64,000 nucleotides of DNA from Chryseolinea serpens (GCF_900129725.1 NZ_FQWQ01000004.1:558001-622000), one strand, 5' to 3'. Shown: positions 35,230 through 44,864, counted from the first letter of the stretch. Numbers and translations are program-made. Notes: generated by a model not told the origin, from the sequence alone.

Positions 35230-37688
35230 ATGCCCCGTCCCTCCGCACACCTGATTTGTCTTGTATGGTTTATGTTCTGCATAATTTCCCCAAGTGTCTT
35301 GGCGCAGGACGATCTGAAGCTCTGGTATCAACAACCCGCGCGAAACTGGAATGAAGCCTTGCCGCTGGGCAACGGCCACCTGGGCGCCATGGTGTTTGGC
35401 GGCGTCGCCGAGGAGCGCTACCAGCTCAACGAAGCCACGCTGTGGTCAGGTGGGCCCGTCAATACCAATCCTAATCCGGCTGCGCCACAATACCTGGCGG
35501 CGATCCGGAAAGCGTTGTTCGAAGAAGATTACCAAGTTGCCGAAGCGTTGACAAAAAAAATGCAAGGCCTTTTCACGGAGTCGTATGAACCCCTGGGAGA
35601 CCTCCAGTTAAAACAAGAATTGAGCGGGCCCCCTACGGCCTACTATCGCGACCTGGATATTTCCCGGGCCGTGGCCACCACCCGATTTACGGTGAACGGC
35701 GTTGAGTATACGCGCGAGCAATTTATTTCAGCACCCCAACGCGTGATGATCATCCGCCTGACGGCCAGCAAAAAGGGAGCCCTGAATTTTACAGCGCTAG
35801 CCACCAGTCCATTGACGGCGAAGGTTCAAGCCAGCGACAATCAAATCGTGTTGAAAGGAAATGCCCCGTCCCACACCGATCCCAGCTACCTGGAAACTAT
35901 GGAATTGCCCGTGATCTATAACGACCCACAGCAATGCAAAGGCATGCGTTTTGAGCTCCAGGTGAATGTGAAGACCAGCGACGGACAGGTTGTAACTTCC
36001 GGAACAGGAGTGCAGGTGAGCAACGCAACGGAGGCCCTGTTGTTTGTCTCGGCGGCCACGAGTTTTAACGGATTTGACAAATGCCCATTGAAGGATGGCA
36101 AAGACGAACACGCTATCGCGACGCAACAAATGGGAGCCGCGGTGGGACTTTCATTCGATCAACTAAAACAAGCCCACGTTGGCGACTACCAGAAATATTT
36201 CCAACGCGTCCGCCTGGAACTGAACGGCAATCCGCCCAGCGCACTTCCCACCGACGAGCGCCTGAAGCGCTATACCAAAGGCGAAGCAGACCCAGCCCTG
36301 GAGGCATTGTATTTCCAGTTCGGCCGCTACCTGCTCATCTCCGCGTCGCGGCCAGGGGGCACCGCTGCCAATTTGCAGGGTTTGTGGAACCAGGAAGTGC
36401 GGCCGCCATGGAGTGCAAACTACACTACCAATATCAACACCGAAATGAACTACTGGATGGTGGAATCGTGCAACCTTTCTGAATTGCATCTCCCCTGATC
36501 GATCTCATTCAACACGTCTCGGTTACCGGCAAGGAGACGGCAAAGAATTTCTACGATGCTCCGGGCTGGGTGTTGCACCACAACACCGACATCTGGGCCA
36601 CCACCAATCCCGTGAGCGGCAGCCCTTCGTGGGCAAACTGGCCGGTGGGCGGCGCATGGTTGTGTCAACACCTGTGGGAACACTATCAATTTACCGGCGA
36701 CAAAGATTATCTCCGCAACACCGCCTATCCCGTGATGAAAGACGCCGCCGTGTTTTGCAATGCCTGGTTGATCAGAGATAAAGACGGCAACCTCGTGACT
36801 GCACCTTCCACATCACCGGAAAATGTTTTTGTCACCGACAAGGGGGTCAAGGGGTCGGTCTCCGTTGCCAGCACGATGGACATGTCCATTATCCGCGACC
36901 TTTTCGACAACGTGATGGAGGCCTCCACGGTGCTGGAAACCGATGAGGCGTTTCGAAAAACGATAGCCGCCCAGCGGGCCAGGCTTTTTCCTCTACAGGT
37001 AGGCAAGAAAGGCGACCTGCAGGAGTGGTATAAGGATTGGGATGGAGAGGACCCACAGCATCGCCACATCTCCCACCTCTTCGGACTTTTTCCCGGACGC
37101 GAGATCTCACCCTTAACCTCGCCGAAGTTTGCCAACGCCGCGCGTAAATCGTTGGAACTGCGCGGCGATGGAGGCACAGGATGGTCGAAAGGATGGAAGA
37201 TCAACGTGTGGGCGCGCTTGCTGGACGGCGACCATGCGCACAAACTCATCCGCGAGCAACTCACGCTCACGGGCATGGAGGGAACGGATTATTCACACGG
37301 CGGCGGAACCTATCCCAACCTGTTCGATGCCCACCCGCCCTTCCAGATCGATGGGAATTTTGGGGGCACGTCGGGCATCACGGAGATGTTGTTGCAAAGT
37401 CATCTCAAGGAATTGCATCTCTTGCCGGCCATTCCCCGCGAATGGTCTAGCGGTACCGTTAGCGGTCTCAAAGCAAGGGGAGGATTTGTGGTGGAGATGA
37501 GCTGGAAGAATAATGCGCTGCAACAAGCCAGCGTCCTGTCATTGAATGGGACGACGTGCACGATACGGTCAGCCGCCCCGATAAGGGTAGAAGGAGCGAA
37601 GACTACCTCCACGAAAAGCGAACACGGTTACGTCACGACATTTCCAACAAAAAAAGGAATCACCTACACGATCAAAGCCCGGAAATGA
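35230..37688 (+). pseudogene. GH95 alpha-L-fucosidase broken by a one-base frameshift
   Basis: Reading from ATG 35230, a signal peptide (ending ISPSVLAQ) and the N-terminal GH95 domain run to NLSELHLP, where TGA at 36496-36498 stops the frame. The alignment continues at once in another frame (LIDLIQHVSVTGKETAKNF) to 37688. Restoring one C in the CCCC run at 36492-36495 gives an uninterrupted protein of about 819 residues, the normal family length. Catalytic residues are split: the Asn pair (NINTEMNYW) is before the break, while the general acid Glu (TSPENVF) and the Asp (FQIDGNFGG) are after it. Neither piece should be active alone. A sequencing error in the homopolymer is as likely as true loss. 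The gap before it (35018-35229) holds AGCTTCCAAAAAA twice, at 35040 and 35125. Confidence 0.88.
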
Positions 37689-38448
37689 GTGTTGAAAATC
37701 CGCAGGGAACCCTATGAAATGGGACATGTTTTCGGATGGATTTCAAAAAAGAAAAGTAGATGGCGCCAGACAGTAAAGAACTGCGCGCTTATCGCTGATA
37801 ACGTCCATTCGTCAATGCGATGCGCTTTCACAGGGAAGACGACGTCTCTTTTTGCAGAGAAATGGCGATGAAAAAACTTTTTTAGCGGGTGAATGAATCG
37901 ATGACGATGAACACCAGGAGCACGATGGCGATTCCGATGAGTAAACTGATGGTGAGAGCGATGATCACCCCCCTTTTTATGGGGTTTATTTCATATTTTC
38001 CGTGTACACGTTCAGGCATACACCAAGGTAGAGCATCGGGTGCAGAGAAATCATTTCAAATATTGTGTTTAATCAAGGGTGTATTGTTTTCAATTTTATT
38101 CTGGCCCTTTTATTTACTTGGGGAAACTTTCCTTTCTACGTGTGATCGGCGGAAAACTGCCACCTACCGCGTCGCCAGACGGGCTTAAAACGGAGCCGAA
38201 TGTTACGGATAGCCTATCGGTAATAAAATATTTTGATGGAAAATTCGTTTCGGGGCTCTTGGGTGAATCGGGCTAAATGCAACACTGTTTTGGAAATGTG
38301 ATGCATGTTTTCGGGTAGTTTTTAAATTTTTGGTGTGTGTGCACGGCGAATGTGAAGAATTTTTGAACCGCAATCACTCAGGCTCGTAAAGTTGAAGCAA
38401 AGTGCTTCGCGTTTTTCAATTTTTTCTTTCGTTTGGAGGCGCAAATGT
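37689..38448. other. Intergenic region of 760 bases
   Basis: This lies between the broken GH95 gene and the GT2 gene, which is convergent on the minus strand. The only coding candidate is a 45-codon membrane-protein frame at 37882-38019. A small hairpin GAAGCA-AAG-TGCTTC at 38393-38407, followed by T-rich sequence, could stop rightward transcription. The AT-rich part (38040-38150, 38290-38370) contains nothing recognisable. Confidence 0.45.
37882..38019 (-). CDS. Candidate 45-residue single-helix membrane protein
   Basis: ATG 38019 opens a 45-codon frame. It begins with a charged stretch (MPERVHGKYEINPIKRG), followed by an uninterrupted 22-residue hydrophobic helix (VIIALTISLLIGIAIVLLVF) and a short tail ending DSFTR. 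The basic residues before the helix fit an N-inside orientation. Codon use is like that of neighbouring genes. TACCTTGG just upstream is a one-mismatch -7 element but lies too close to the ATG to be convincing. The function is unknown; similar tiny membrane proteins are often missed by gene callers. Confidence 0.42.
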   Translation of the reverse strand: MPERVHGKYEINPIKRGVIIALTISLLIGIAIVLLVFIVIDSFTR

Positions 38449-39636
38449 TTAGGGTTCGTTCACGACGGAGCGTTTTGCTTTTTCCCACAAAACGGTTTGA
38501 CTTCCTTTCATAAATCTCCGGAGTCCGGCAAACACAGCGAGGTTCATCACGGAAAAATAGTAGGGCACAAAAAAACCTTTGATGGAAATTTCTTTGTCGC
38601 GATTGAGATACCCTAAAAATGCGATGGCATAGAAGAAGACCTGGGCGGCGAAGGCCAACTGGTAGAGGAATAAACCCTGCCAGGCCAGGTAGAGGCTGCT
38701 CGCGAGAACCAGCACCAGCGAGAGTGGCGCCAGGGTCCAGCGGAGCACACGGTGCGAGAAGTATTGGAAGCTTACGATGCCGTAGCGGAAGGGATTGAGG
38801 AGGTACATCAACATGCCCATCGCCTGGAACGCGCCCGAAGAGATGCGCACTTTGCGTTTCCATTCTTCTTCTACCGACGCCGACGCCATTTCGGTGGCAT
38901 AAGCTTCGGGCTCGTAGATGAAGCGGTGGCCCTGGCCCACGATGCGCATGGACAGGTAAAAGTCTTCAATGATCATGTTTTCGGGAGGTGTCTCGTAGAG
39001 GGCTGTGCGCACGGAGAACAATTCGCCTGCCGCGCCCACCACGGAGTGGAGTTCGGAATCTTTTTTCTTGAGAAACGATTCGTACTTCCAATACAACCCC
39101 TCGCCACCACCCGAGGCATTGTCCTTGGCCTTTTTAAAGATGCGTTTCTCACCCGCCACACCACCCACGTCGGGCGATTGGTAGTGGCGGACGATGTTGC
39201 GGATGGCCTGGTCGTTCAGGTCGGTGTTGGCATCACAGAAGATCACCAGGGGGGTGGTCACGTATTTCATCACCCGGTTCACGGCGTGGATCTTGCCGCG
39301 GCGTTCGGGCTGGTGGTAAACAGCGATGTTGTGGAACTTGCCCAGCACCTCGCGGCTGTTGTCGGACGAACCGTCTGTCACAAATTTGACGATGAGTTTG
39401 TCGGCGGGGTAGTCCAGGCTTAGGGTGTTGTGTACCTTTGTTTCGAGGTAGGGGGCCTCGTTATAGGCGGCGATGAGCAGGGTTACTTCCGGCAGATCAG
39501 CGTCGGGAAGGGGCTGGATTGGGGTGGGCTTGCCCTTGCCCCTGGCCAGCACGTAGACCACGATGCCATAGCCGATATAGGTGTAGAGGACCACGGCGCT
39601 GCCGAGCCAGAAAAGGTAGAACGCAAGCGTATCCAT
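38449..39636 (-). CDS. Membrane glycosyltransferase, family 2
   Basis: This 395-residue protein has an N-terminal helix (~5-27), a GT-A catalytic domain (~50-280) and three C-terminal helices (~295-375). The catalytic part has VTLLIAAYNEAPYLETKV, the nucleotide-sugar Asp in VTDGSSDNS, the metal-binding IFCDANTDL and the acceptor-base motif IIEDFYLSMRI. The last basic segment (EEWKRKVRISSG) is near where QxxRW occurs in processive enzymes but is not a clean match. It is likely to extend a lipid-linked polysaccharide at the inner membrane. It is transcribed away from the main exopolysaccharide genes as a single gene. Confidence 0.92.
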   Translation of the reverse strand: MDTLAFYLFWLGSAVVLYTYIGYGIVVYVLARGKGKPTPIQPLPDADLPEVTLLIAAYNEAPYLETKVHNTLSLDYPADKLIVKFVTDGSSDNSREVLGKFHNIAVYHQPERRGKIHAVNRVMKYVTTPLVIFCDANTDLNDQAIRNIVRHYQSPDVGGVAGEKRIFKKAKDNASGGGEGLYWKYESFLKKKDSELHSVVGAAGELFSVRTALYETPPENMIIEDFYLSMRIVGQGHRFIYEPEAYATEMASASVEEEWKRKVRISSGAFQAMGMLMYLLNPFRYGIVSFQYFSHRVLRWTLAPLSLVLVLASSLYLAWQGLFLYQLAFAAQVFFYAIAFLGYLNRDKEISIKGFFVPYYFSVMNLAVFAGLRRFMKGSQTVLWEKAKRSVVNEP

Positions 39637-39847
39637 AGCGAGGGTTTTGGGGAGTTTATGCTACAAGGGGCAATTTAAATAGGAACACGGAGAAGTTAAG
39701 ATATTTGTTATTTTTGTCAGTTGCCAACGTGTGTAATCCCCGCCTTCACGTCTCCCTGGCATCTTATTTGGAGTGGGTTGCTGCCGCGAGGCGTGGCCCC
39801 ATTTTACCGTGTGGACAACGAAGGCATATTAAATAAAAAATGGGCGG

Positions 39848-41083
39848 ATGCGCTTAGCTAGTCTTATCATCATATTACTTTCTCTTCCGGCCGGTCTGGC
39901 AGTAGGGCAGGAGTTGGATTTTAGTCCGCCGGTGAAGTTGCCGCCAGGGGTGAACAGCGATCAGAATGAGTCCGCGCCCCTGTTGTCGGAGGACGGCAGT
40001 ACGCTGTATTTTATCCGGTCGGGTTCCGTGCAGAATGAAGGGGGTAAGTTTGCGGGCACCGACGCCTGGGTGAGTCACTTCAACACCACCACCAACGACT
40101 GGGGCCGGGCCGTAAACGACGAACTGCCAAACGACAAGGGCAACAACGCCGTGGTGGGTGTGAACTCCCGGCGAAGAGTGGTCTACATGCTCAACACTAC
40201 CTCCTCGAAAATACCAAAGGGAATTTATTTTTTGCAGCGCACCGAAACGGGATGGTCGCGCCCGGAGTTGGTCCCCATCAAGGGCCTTAGCTCCGAAGGG
40301 TTTCTGGGGATCTATGTGTCGCCGGATTTTGATGTCATGTTTGTTTCCATGAAAGGTCCCGACTCGCGGGGCGAGGAAGATCTGTATCTCAGTCTGAAAG
40401 GGGCCGATGGCCAATGGTCGGCGTTGCAGAACCTGGGCGCGACCATCAACACGTCAGGCTTCGAAATATCGCCGTTCCTCTCGGCCGACAAGACCCGGCT
40501 TTTCTTTTCCAGCAATGGCCACCCCGGGTCGGGCGACGCCGATATTTTCTACAGCGACCGTCTCTATAACTCCTGGGAAACCTGGACGGTGCCCAAGAAC
40601 CTGGGAACACAAGTGAACTCCCCGAAATTCGACGCGTATTTTTCCCTGCAAAGAGATTCGTCGGCCTACTTTGTGAGCAACCGCGGCGGGAAGTCGGACG
40701 ACATCTACCGGACCAAGGCAAAACTTCGTCCCTCGGCGGCCACGGCCACCTATCTCACGGAAAAAGAAACGGAGGAACTGCTGGGCATCAAGGTGATCCG
40801 CAAAATAGAATTCGCGCCCCAGGTTGCTACACTGACATCGCCCCAGCGCGAACTGATCTGGTTTCTCACCAACAAGCTGGTGAGCAAGCACGAGATTCGT
40901 GTGCAATTGCAATATTTTGACAAAGAGGACGAACTGACCTCGAAGCGTCTTTTGGAAGTGATCAACCAACTGGTTTTGGCTGGAATAGACGGGTCGCGCA
41001 TCGACAAGCTGAGCAAGGGCGGAAAAGGCGCGGGCAAAGACCAGATCGAACTGGTGCTGATGCGTCAGACGATGGAGCGATAG
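39848..41083 (+). CDS. Secreted PD40 beta-propeller protein with short C-terminal OmpA-like region
   Basis: This 411-residue protein has a signal peptide ending LAVGQELD. Repeated WD40-like PD40 blades span ~25-300, with LSEDGSTLYFIRSG, LSADKTRLFFSSNGHPGSGDADIF and SSAYFVSNRGGKSDDIY. The last 110 residues (from LTEKETEELLGIKVIR) have an OmpA-like alternation but lack a clear peptidoglycan-binding motif. PD40 proteins of this kind are common in Bacteroidota envelopes, some tied to gliding or T9SS. TATTTTTG at 39709-39716 is a possible -7 element. Its 3' end overlaps the convergent HAD gene by 19 bases. Confidence 0.8.
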   Translation: MRLASLIIILLSLPAGLAVGQELDFSPPVKLPPGVNSDQNESAPLLSEDGSTLYFIRSGSVQNEGGKFAGTDAWVSHFNTTTNDWGRAVNDELPNDKGNNAVVGVNSRRRVVYMLNTTSSKIPKGIYFLQRTETGWSRPELVPIKGLSSEGFLGIYVSPDFDVMFVSMKGPDSRGEEDLYLSLKGADGQWSALQNLGATINTSGFEISPFLSADKTRLFFSSNGHPGSGDADIFYSDRLYNSWETWTVPKNLGTQVNSPKFDAYFSLQRDSSAYFVSNRGGKSDDIYRTKAKLRPSAATATYLTEKETEELLGIKVIRKIEFAPQVATLTSPQRELIWFLTNKLVSKHEIRVQLQYFDKEDELTSKRLLEVINQLVLAGIDGSRIDKLSKGGKGAGKDQIELVLMRQTMER

Positions 41084-41661
41084 TGGGGGTCGGTGGCCAG
41101 GGCCAGCATTTCACGGTCGCCGCGCGAGTCGCCATAGGCAATGATGCGGTCGTAGCCGGCCAGGTCATAGGCTTCGCGGATGCGACGGGCTTTTTCTTCT
41201 CCAAAACAATTTTGTCCCTTGATCTTGCCCGTGAGAAGGTTATCGCGGGTTTCCAGTTGGGTGGCCAGGCAGCGGATTTGCCATTGGGCACACCAGGGAC
41301 CAACCCAATCCTCCGGTGAGGCCGACACCACAGCGATATCGTATTGTTTCTGTTTGTAATCCTTGAGCAGGGCCAGTCCCTGTTCGCGCAGCAGATTCGG
41401 GACGACGGTGGTGGCAAATTCGATCCCTTTTGTGCGGAGTCGCGTTACGGGAACGTTGCCAAAAAAATGTTTTAAAACAATTTCCTTGGCCCGGTCGTTT
41501 CGGATAAGCTTGGTCATGTAAAGCACCATCACGGGGGTGAGCCAGGCGAACCCCAGCAGGAACCGGAACGTACCGTGATAGAAGCGGATAAAGGCAAAGA
41601 GTGTATCCTTCCGCGTGAGGGTTCCATCAAAATCGAAAAGGACCAGGTGCTTTTGCGCCAT
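41065..41661 (-). CDS. HAD-IB family phosphatase
   Basis: This 198-residue hydrolase has all HAD motifs: the nucleophile and acid Asp10/Asp12 in LVLFDFDGTLT, Ser in AVVSASPEDW, Lys in GEEKARRI and the metal-binding pair in AYGDSRGDREML. A helical cap lies between motifs I and II (~25-95) and contains a hydrophobic stretch (FRFLLGFAWLTPVMVLYM), suggesting membrane association. It starts three bases after the UbiA-type gene stop, so the two are translationally paired. A role removing the 5-phosphate from prenyl-phospho-phosphoribose is plausible from that pairing, but is inferred. Confidence 0.88.
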   Translation of the reverse strand: MAQKHLVLFDFDGTLTRKDTLFAFIRFYHGTFRFLLGFAWLTPVMVLYMTKLIRNDRAKEIVLKHFFGNVPVTRLRTKGIEFATTVVPNLLREQGLALLKDYKQKQYDIAVVSASPEDWVGPWCAQWQIRCLATQLETRDNLLTGKIKGQNCFGEEKARRIREAYDLAGYDRIIAYGDSRGDREMLALATDPHYRSIV

Positions 41662-41664
41662 GCC

Positions 41665-42531
41665 TTAGTGGATATAGATGATGAGGTAGAAGCTGACGAT
41701 CCAACCCAGCAGGGTGAGGATGATGAATTTGTCTTTGAGCAGGATGGTCGTTGGTGATCCGCTGTTTTCAGAGACAAAGGTGATCTGCAGGTAGCGCATC
41801 ACCCCGGCGATCACAAAAATGGTGGTGCCAAAAAGCCATTGCGTGTTGAGACGTTGCGTCACTTCGGGCGACACCGTGTACATGATGTACGCAACGATGA
41901 TGATACCGGCAAAGATGGCCAGGCAGGCGTTGATGAACTCCACGTTATAGTTTCGTGACGATTTGCGCACGACGCCGCCATCCTTGCCCAGCACCAGGTC
42001 ATCCCGGCGTTTGGCGAGGGCCAGCAGCAACGACAGCAGCATCACCATGATGGCGAGCCAATGCGAGATCTGCACACCCGAGAGCACGCTGCCCGAGTAG
42101 ATGCGGAAAAGGAATCCGGAGGCGACAATAAAAATATCGACGATGGATAAATTCTTTAACCCAAAAGTGTAGGCTACGTTCATAAGGCCGTAGATGCTCA
42201 GCAGGATCAGGAAATTGCGATCGAGCGAAAAGGCAATAAACAGGGAGGACGCCAGCAGGGCGCCCAGGAGTGCAAAACTGACGTAAACATTCGCCGCCCC
42301 CGAAGCCAGCGGCCGGAACCGTTTTTTGGGATGGAGCCGGTCTACCTCGCGGTCACGATAGTCGTTGAGAATGTATATAGCGCTGGCCATGAAGCTGAAG
42401 GCAAAAAATCCCTGGATCAGGTTGGGGTAGTGGTCCCATTCGAACGCTTGACCCGCAAAGAAGATGGGAACGAAAATGAAAGTATTTTTAGCCCATTGGT
42501 GAACCCGAATGAGTTTGATATACGCCAGCAT
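41665..42531 (-). CDS. UbiA-type decaprenyl-phosphate phosphoribosyltransferase-like protein
   Basis: This 288-residue polytopic membrane protein has about eight helices and the prenyltransferase signature NDYRDREVDRLHP (Asn56, Asp57, Asp60, Asp64) followed by KKRFRPLASG. The Lys/Arg-Pro tail is characteristic of decaprenyl-phosphate phosphoribosyltransferases such as mycobacterial Rv3806c, which move phosphoribose from PRPP to prenyl phosphate. The second Asp-rich loop reads AKRRDDLVLGKDGG. It would make a lipid-linked pentose donor, used for ribose or arabinose in surface glycans. The downstream HAD phosphatase gene fits the next step. No DprE1/DprE2-like epimerase is in the window. Confidence 0.88.
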   Translation of the reverse strand: MLAYIKLIRVHQWAKNTFIFVPIFFAGQAFEWDHYPNLIQGFFAFSFMASAIYILNDYRDREVDRLHPKKRFRPLASGAANVYVSFALLGALLASSLFIAFSLDRNFLILLSIYGLMNVAYTFGLKNLSIVDIFIVASGFLFRIYSGSVLSGVQISHWLAIMVMLLSLLLALAKRRDDLVLGKDGGVVRKSSRNYNVEFINACLAIFAGIIIVAYIMYTVSPEVTQRLNTQWLFGTTIFVIAGVMRYLQITFVSENSGSPTTILLKDKFIILTLLGWIVSFYLIIYIH

Positions 42532-42587
42532 AGACTGTTTTTCGTAAATATAAAGGGTTGAAACAATCCTGCTGTATAACTGACGAA

Positions 42588-42622
42588 TATTTTTGAAGGC
42601 TACGATTTTTTAGTGAACTTTG
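42588..42622 (+). promoter_or_regulatory. Candidate promoter(s) of the wzz-like operon
   Basis: TATTTTTG at 42588-42595 fits the -7 consensus but lacks a -33 partner. Its last four bases (TTTG, 42592-42595) also sit exactly 19 bases before GAACTTTG (42615-42622), a one-mismatch -7 element. The first option gives a leader of about 40 bases, the second about 12. Confidence 0.4.
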
Positions 42623-42641
42623 ATACCTTATGCCCTAGTGT

Positions 42642-44858
42642 ATGGATTTACAAACCCTCTTCCGTGTTCTGTGGAGAAAACGTTGGATACTCATCATCAT
42701 CCCGCTGCTATCGGTTGGCGGGGCTTTCCTCATCCGGATGCTGGGCGAATGGAAGTACCGGTCCAGCGCCCAGATGGCCACCGGCATCACCGTCACCGAT
42801 GAGCTGATCGGCGACAACGGGAAATATTTCAATCCCTACGAAATGCAGATCACCTTCACCAACCTGATCGAACAGATCAAGTCGCGGGTGGTGCTTTCGC
42901 AGGTATCCTACCGGTTGTTGCTCCGCGACCTCGACGGCAAGGAAATGCCCTTCCGCAAACCATCCCAATCCAAGCTGGAAGAGCTCGCCAACGTGGACAT
43001 TAACAGTCACAAGGCCGAATTCGAGAAGATCCTCAACGAGAAGCTCGAAAGCCAAACCCTGCTCGACCTCACCGACCCCAAGCAAAAGCTTGTCAAAAAA
43101 GTGATGGATGTTTATGGCTACAACTATGAAGCCCTGAACGAAGAGCTGGCCATCAACCGCATCAATATTTCCGATTATATCGAGATCAGCTATAGCTCCG
43201 AAAGCCCCTACCTCTCGGCCTATGTGGTGAATACGCTGTGTAGCGAATTCATCCGGTATTATACCAACATCAAACTGAGCCGCTCCAATGTGTCATTAGA
43301 GTCTTTGCAATCCATTGTGGACCAACGCAAGCAATACCTCGACGAGAAAACCGAGGGACTCAAAAACTTCCAGTCCAACCACGAGATGATCAACTCGGAA
43401 GCGGAGGGCGCCAGCAAGATCCGCCAGATCCAGGACTATGAAGACCAGATCGCCGACGAGCAAAAGAGCATCCGCGGCAACGAACTGACCCTGGCCAACC
43501 TGGAAATGAAAATAGAACAGGCCGACCAAAGCCGGGGAAACAAACCCAACAGCCGGATCGTCGACCTCCGGAAAAAAATAAACACCTTCAACGAGCGCTA
43601 CGTTGCCGGCGGGCAGACCGACCAGGTACTGCTGGATAGCATCACCGCTTTCAGGAACCAGTTGCAAGGGATGATGAACGCTGCCGGCGAGGCCACCAAG
43701 CTCACCCCCGCAGAGTTGAATGCGCTAAAAGATAAACGCGACCAGACCAAGATCGACCTCGAGATCTCGCGCGAGAACCTGGTGTCGCTCAATAACATTT
43801 TGAATTCCATCCGCTACAGCGTGGGCAATTTTGCCAGCCGTGAGGCCGTGAGCCAGGCCATGGGCAAAGAAGTGGAAGTGGCGCGCGAAGAATACCTGGC
43901 CGCGCAAACCCGTTTTAACGAAGCGCGCGAAAAGCTGGTGACCAACAAAATGCCTATCAAACAAGTGGTGGTGGGCGAAGTAGCCGAGAAACCCGAGTCG
44001 CGCAAGACCATTGTGTTCATGGTTTTCACGGGCGTGCTGAGCTTCGGTTTGTGCGCGTTTGTCGTCATCCTGCTGGAAATGCTCGACACCCGCATTAAGA
44101 CGCCACAACGGTTCAAAAACCTGGCGAAACTGCCACTGGCGGGTATACTGGAACAACTGCCAAAAAACGGCGGGGCACCGAACTGGAATTTCTTTACACC
44201 GGCAAACGAGTCGCAGGAATTGAACCGCCTCAACCACGACCTGCGCAAGATCCGCTATGAGATCGAGAACCGGAAGGTGCAGGTTATTTTAGTGACCAGC
44301 ACGAAGAAGGCGCAAGGCAAAACCTTCTCCATCATGTCGCTGGCCTATTCGCTGGGCCTCATTCACAAACGCACCCTCATCATCGACACCAACATGCGCA
44401 ACAACAGCCTCACGACGATGCTGACCGCGCGCTTCAGCCTGAAGCAGTTGATGGAATATTATAACAAGAATACCAAGCTGATCGGCACCGCCAAACACAG
44501 CGAGACCAAAGATCCGGAAACGAACCTGATTACCCCGACAACCAACCCGATGGTGGACATTATCGGGAACAAGATGAGCCAGCTTTCTCCCTCGGAGATC
44601 ATTCCGGGTGGCGATTTTAAAGTGTTGCTGGAGTGGCTGAAGGTGCAGTACGACTACATCATCCTGGAAGGCGCGGGACTGAACGAGTTCTCCGACTCGC
44701 GCGAACTGGTGCGTTTTGTCGACCTGGTCATCCCCGTGTTCTCGGCCGATTCTTCCATTACGGAAGAGGATAAAGAATCGCTTAACTTCCTCAAATCATT
44801 GCAAAATAAACTGGGACCCGCTGTGCTGAACAATGTTCCAAAGGAGGAAAAAAGCTAG
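42642..44858 (+). CDS. Wzz/GumC-type chain-length protein with degenerate tyrosine-kinase domain
   Basis: This 738-residue inner-membrane protein has a first helix (~17-37), a periplasmic domain with long coiled coils (~190-440), a second helix (~454-476) and a cytoplasmic BY-kinase-like domain (~520-735). It should set polymer length and organise export. The kinase signatures are altered: Walker A is TSTKKAQGKTFS, the A' motif is IIDTNMRNN instead of IDxDxRxP, and Walker B is IILEGAG instead of IIDTPP. No tyrosine cluster follows. Phosphotransfer is therefore doubtful and a structural role more likely. It is the first gene of a rightward operon, with the MBOAT gene six bases after its stop. 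Confidence 0.9.
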   Translation: MDLQTLFRVLWRKRWILIIIPLLSVGGAFLIRMLGEWKYRSSAQMATGITVTDELIGDNGKYFNPYEMQITFTNLIEQIKSRVVLSQVSYRLLLRDLDGKEMPFRKPSQSKLEELANVDINSHKAEFEKILNEKLESQTLLDLTDPKQKLVKKVMDVYGYNYEALNEELAINRINISDYIEISYSSESPYLSAYVVNTLCSEFIRYYTNIKLSRSNVSLESLQSIVDQRKQYLDEKTEGLKNFQSNHEMINSEAEGASKIRQIQDYEDQIADEQKSIRGNELTLANLEMKIEQADQSRGNKPNSRIVDLRKKINTFNERYVAGGQTDQVLLDSITAFRNQLQGMMNAAGEATKLTPAELNALKDKRDQTKIDLEISRENLVSLNNILNSIRYSVGNFASREAVSQAMGKEVEVAREEYLAAQTRFNEAREKLVTNKMPIKQVVVGEVAEKPESRKTIVFMVFTGVLSFGLCAFVVILLEMLDTRIKTPQRFKNLAKLPLAGILEQLPKNGGAPNWNFFTPANESQELNRLNHDLRKIRYEIENRKVQVILVTSTKKAQGKTFSIMSLAYSLGLIHKRTLIIDTNMRNNSLTTMLTARFSLKQLMEYYNKNTKLIGTAKHSETKDPETNLITPTTNPMVDIIGNKMSQLSPSEIIPGGDFKVLLEWLKVQYDYIILEGAGLNEFSDSRELVRFVDLVIPVFSADSSITEEDKESLNFLKSLQNKLGPAVLNNVPKEEKS

Positions 44859-44864
44859 CATTAT

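Noticed and set aside
36490-36498. Programmed -1 frameshift at CTC CCC TGA in the GH95 gene
   Set aside because: The CCCC run would allow slippage, but no stimulatory hairpin or A-rich slip site is evident. GH95 enzymes are not known to use recoding, so a one-base deletion or sequencing error is simpler.
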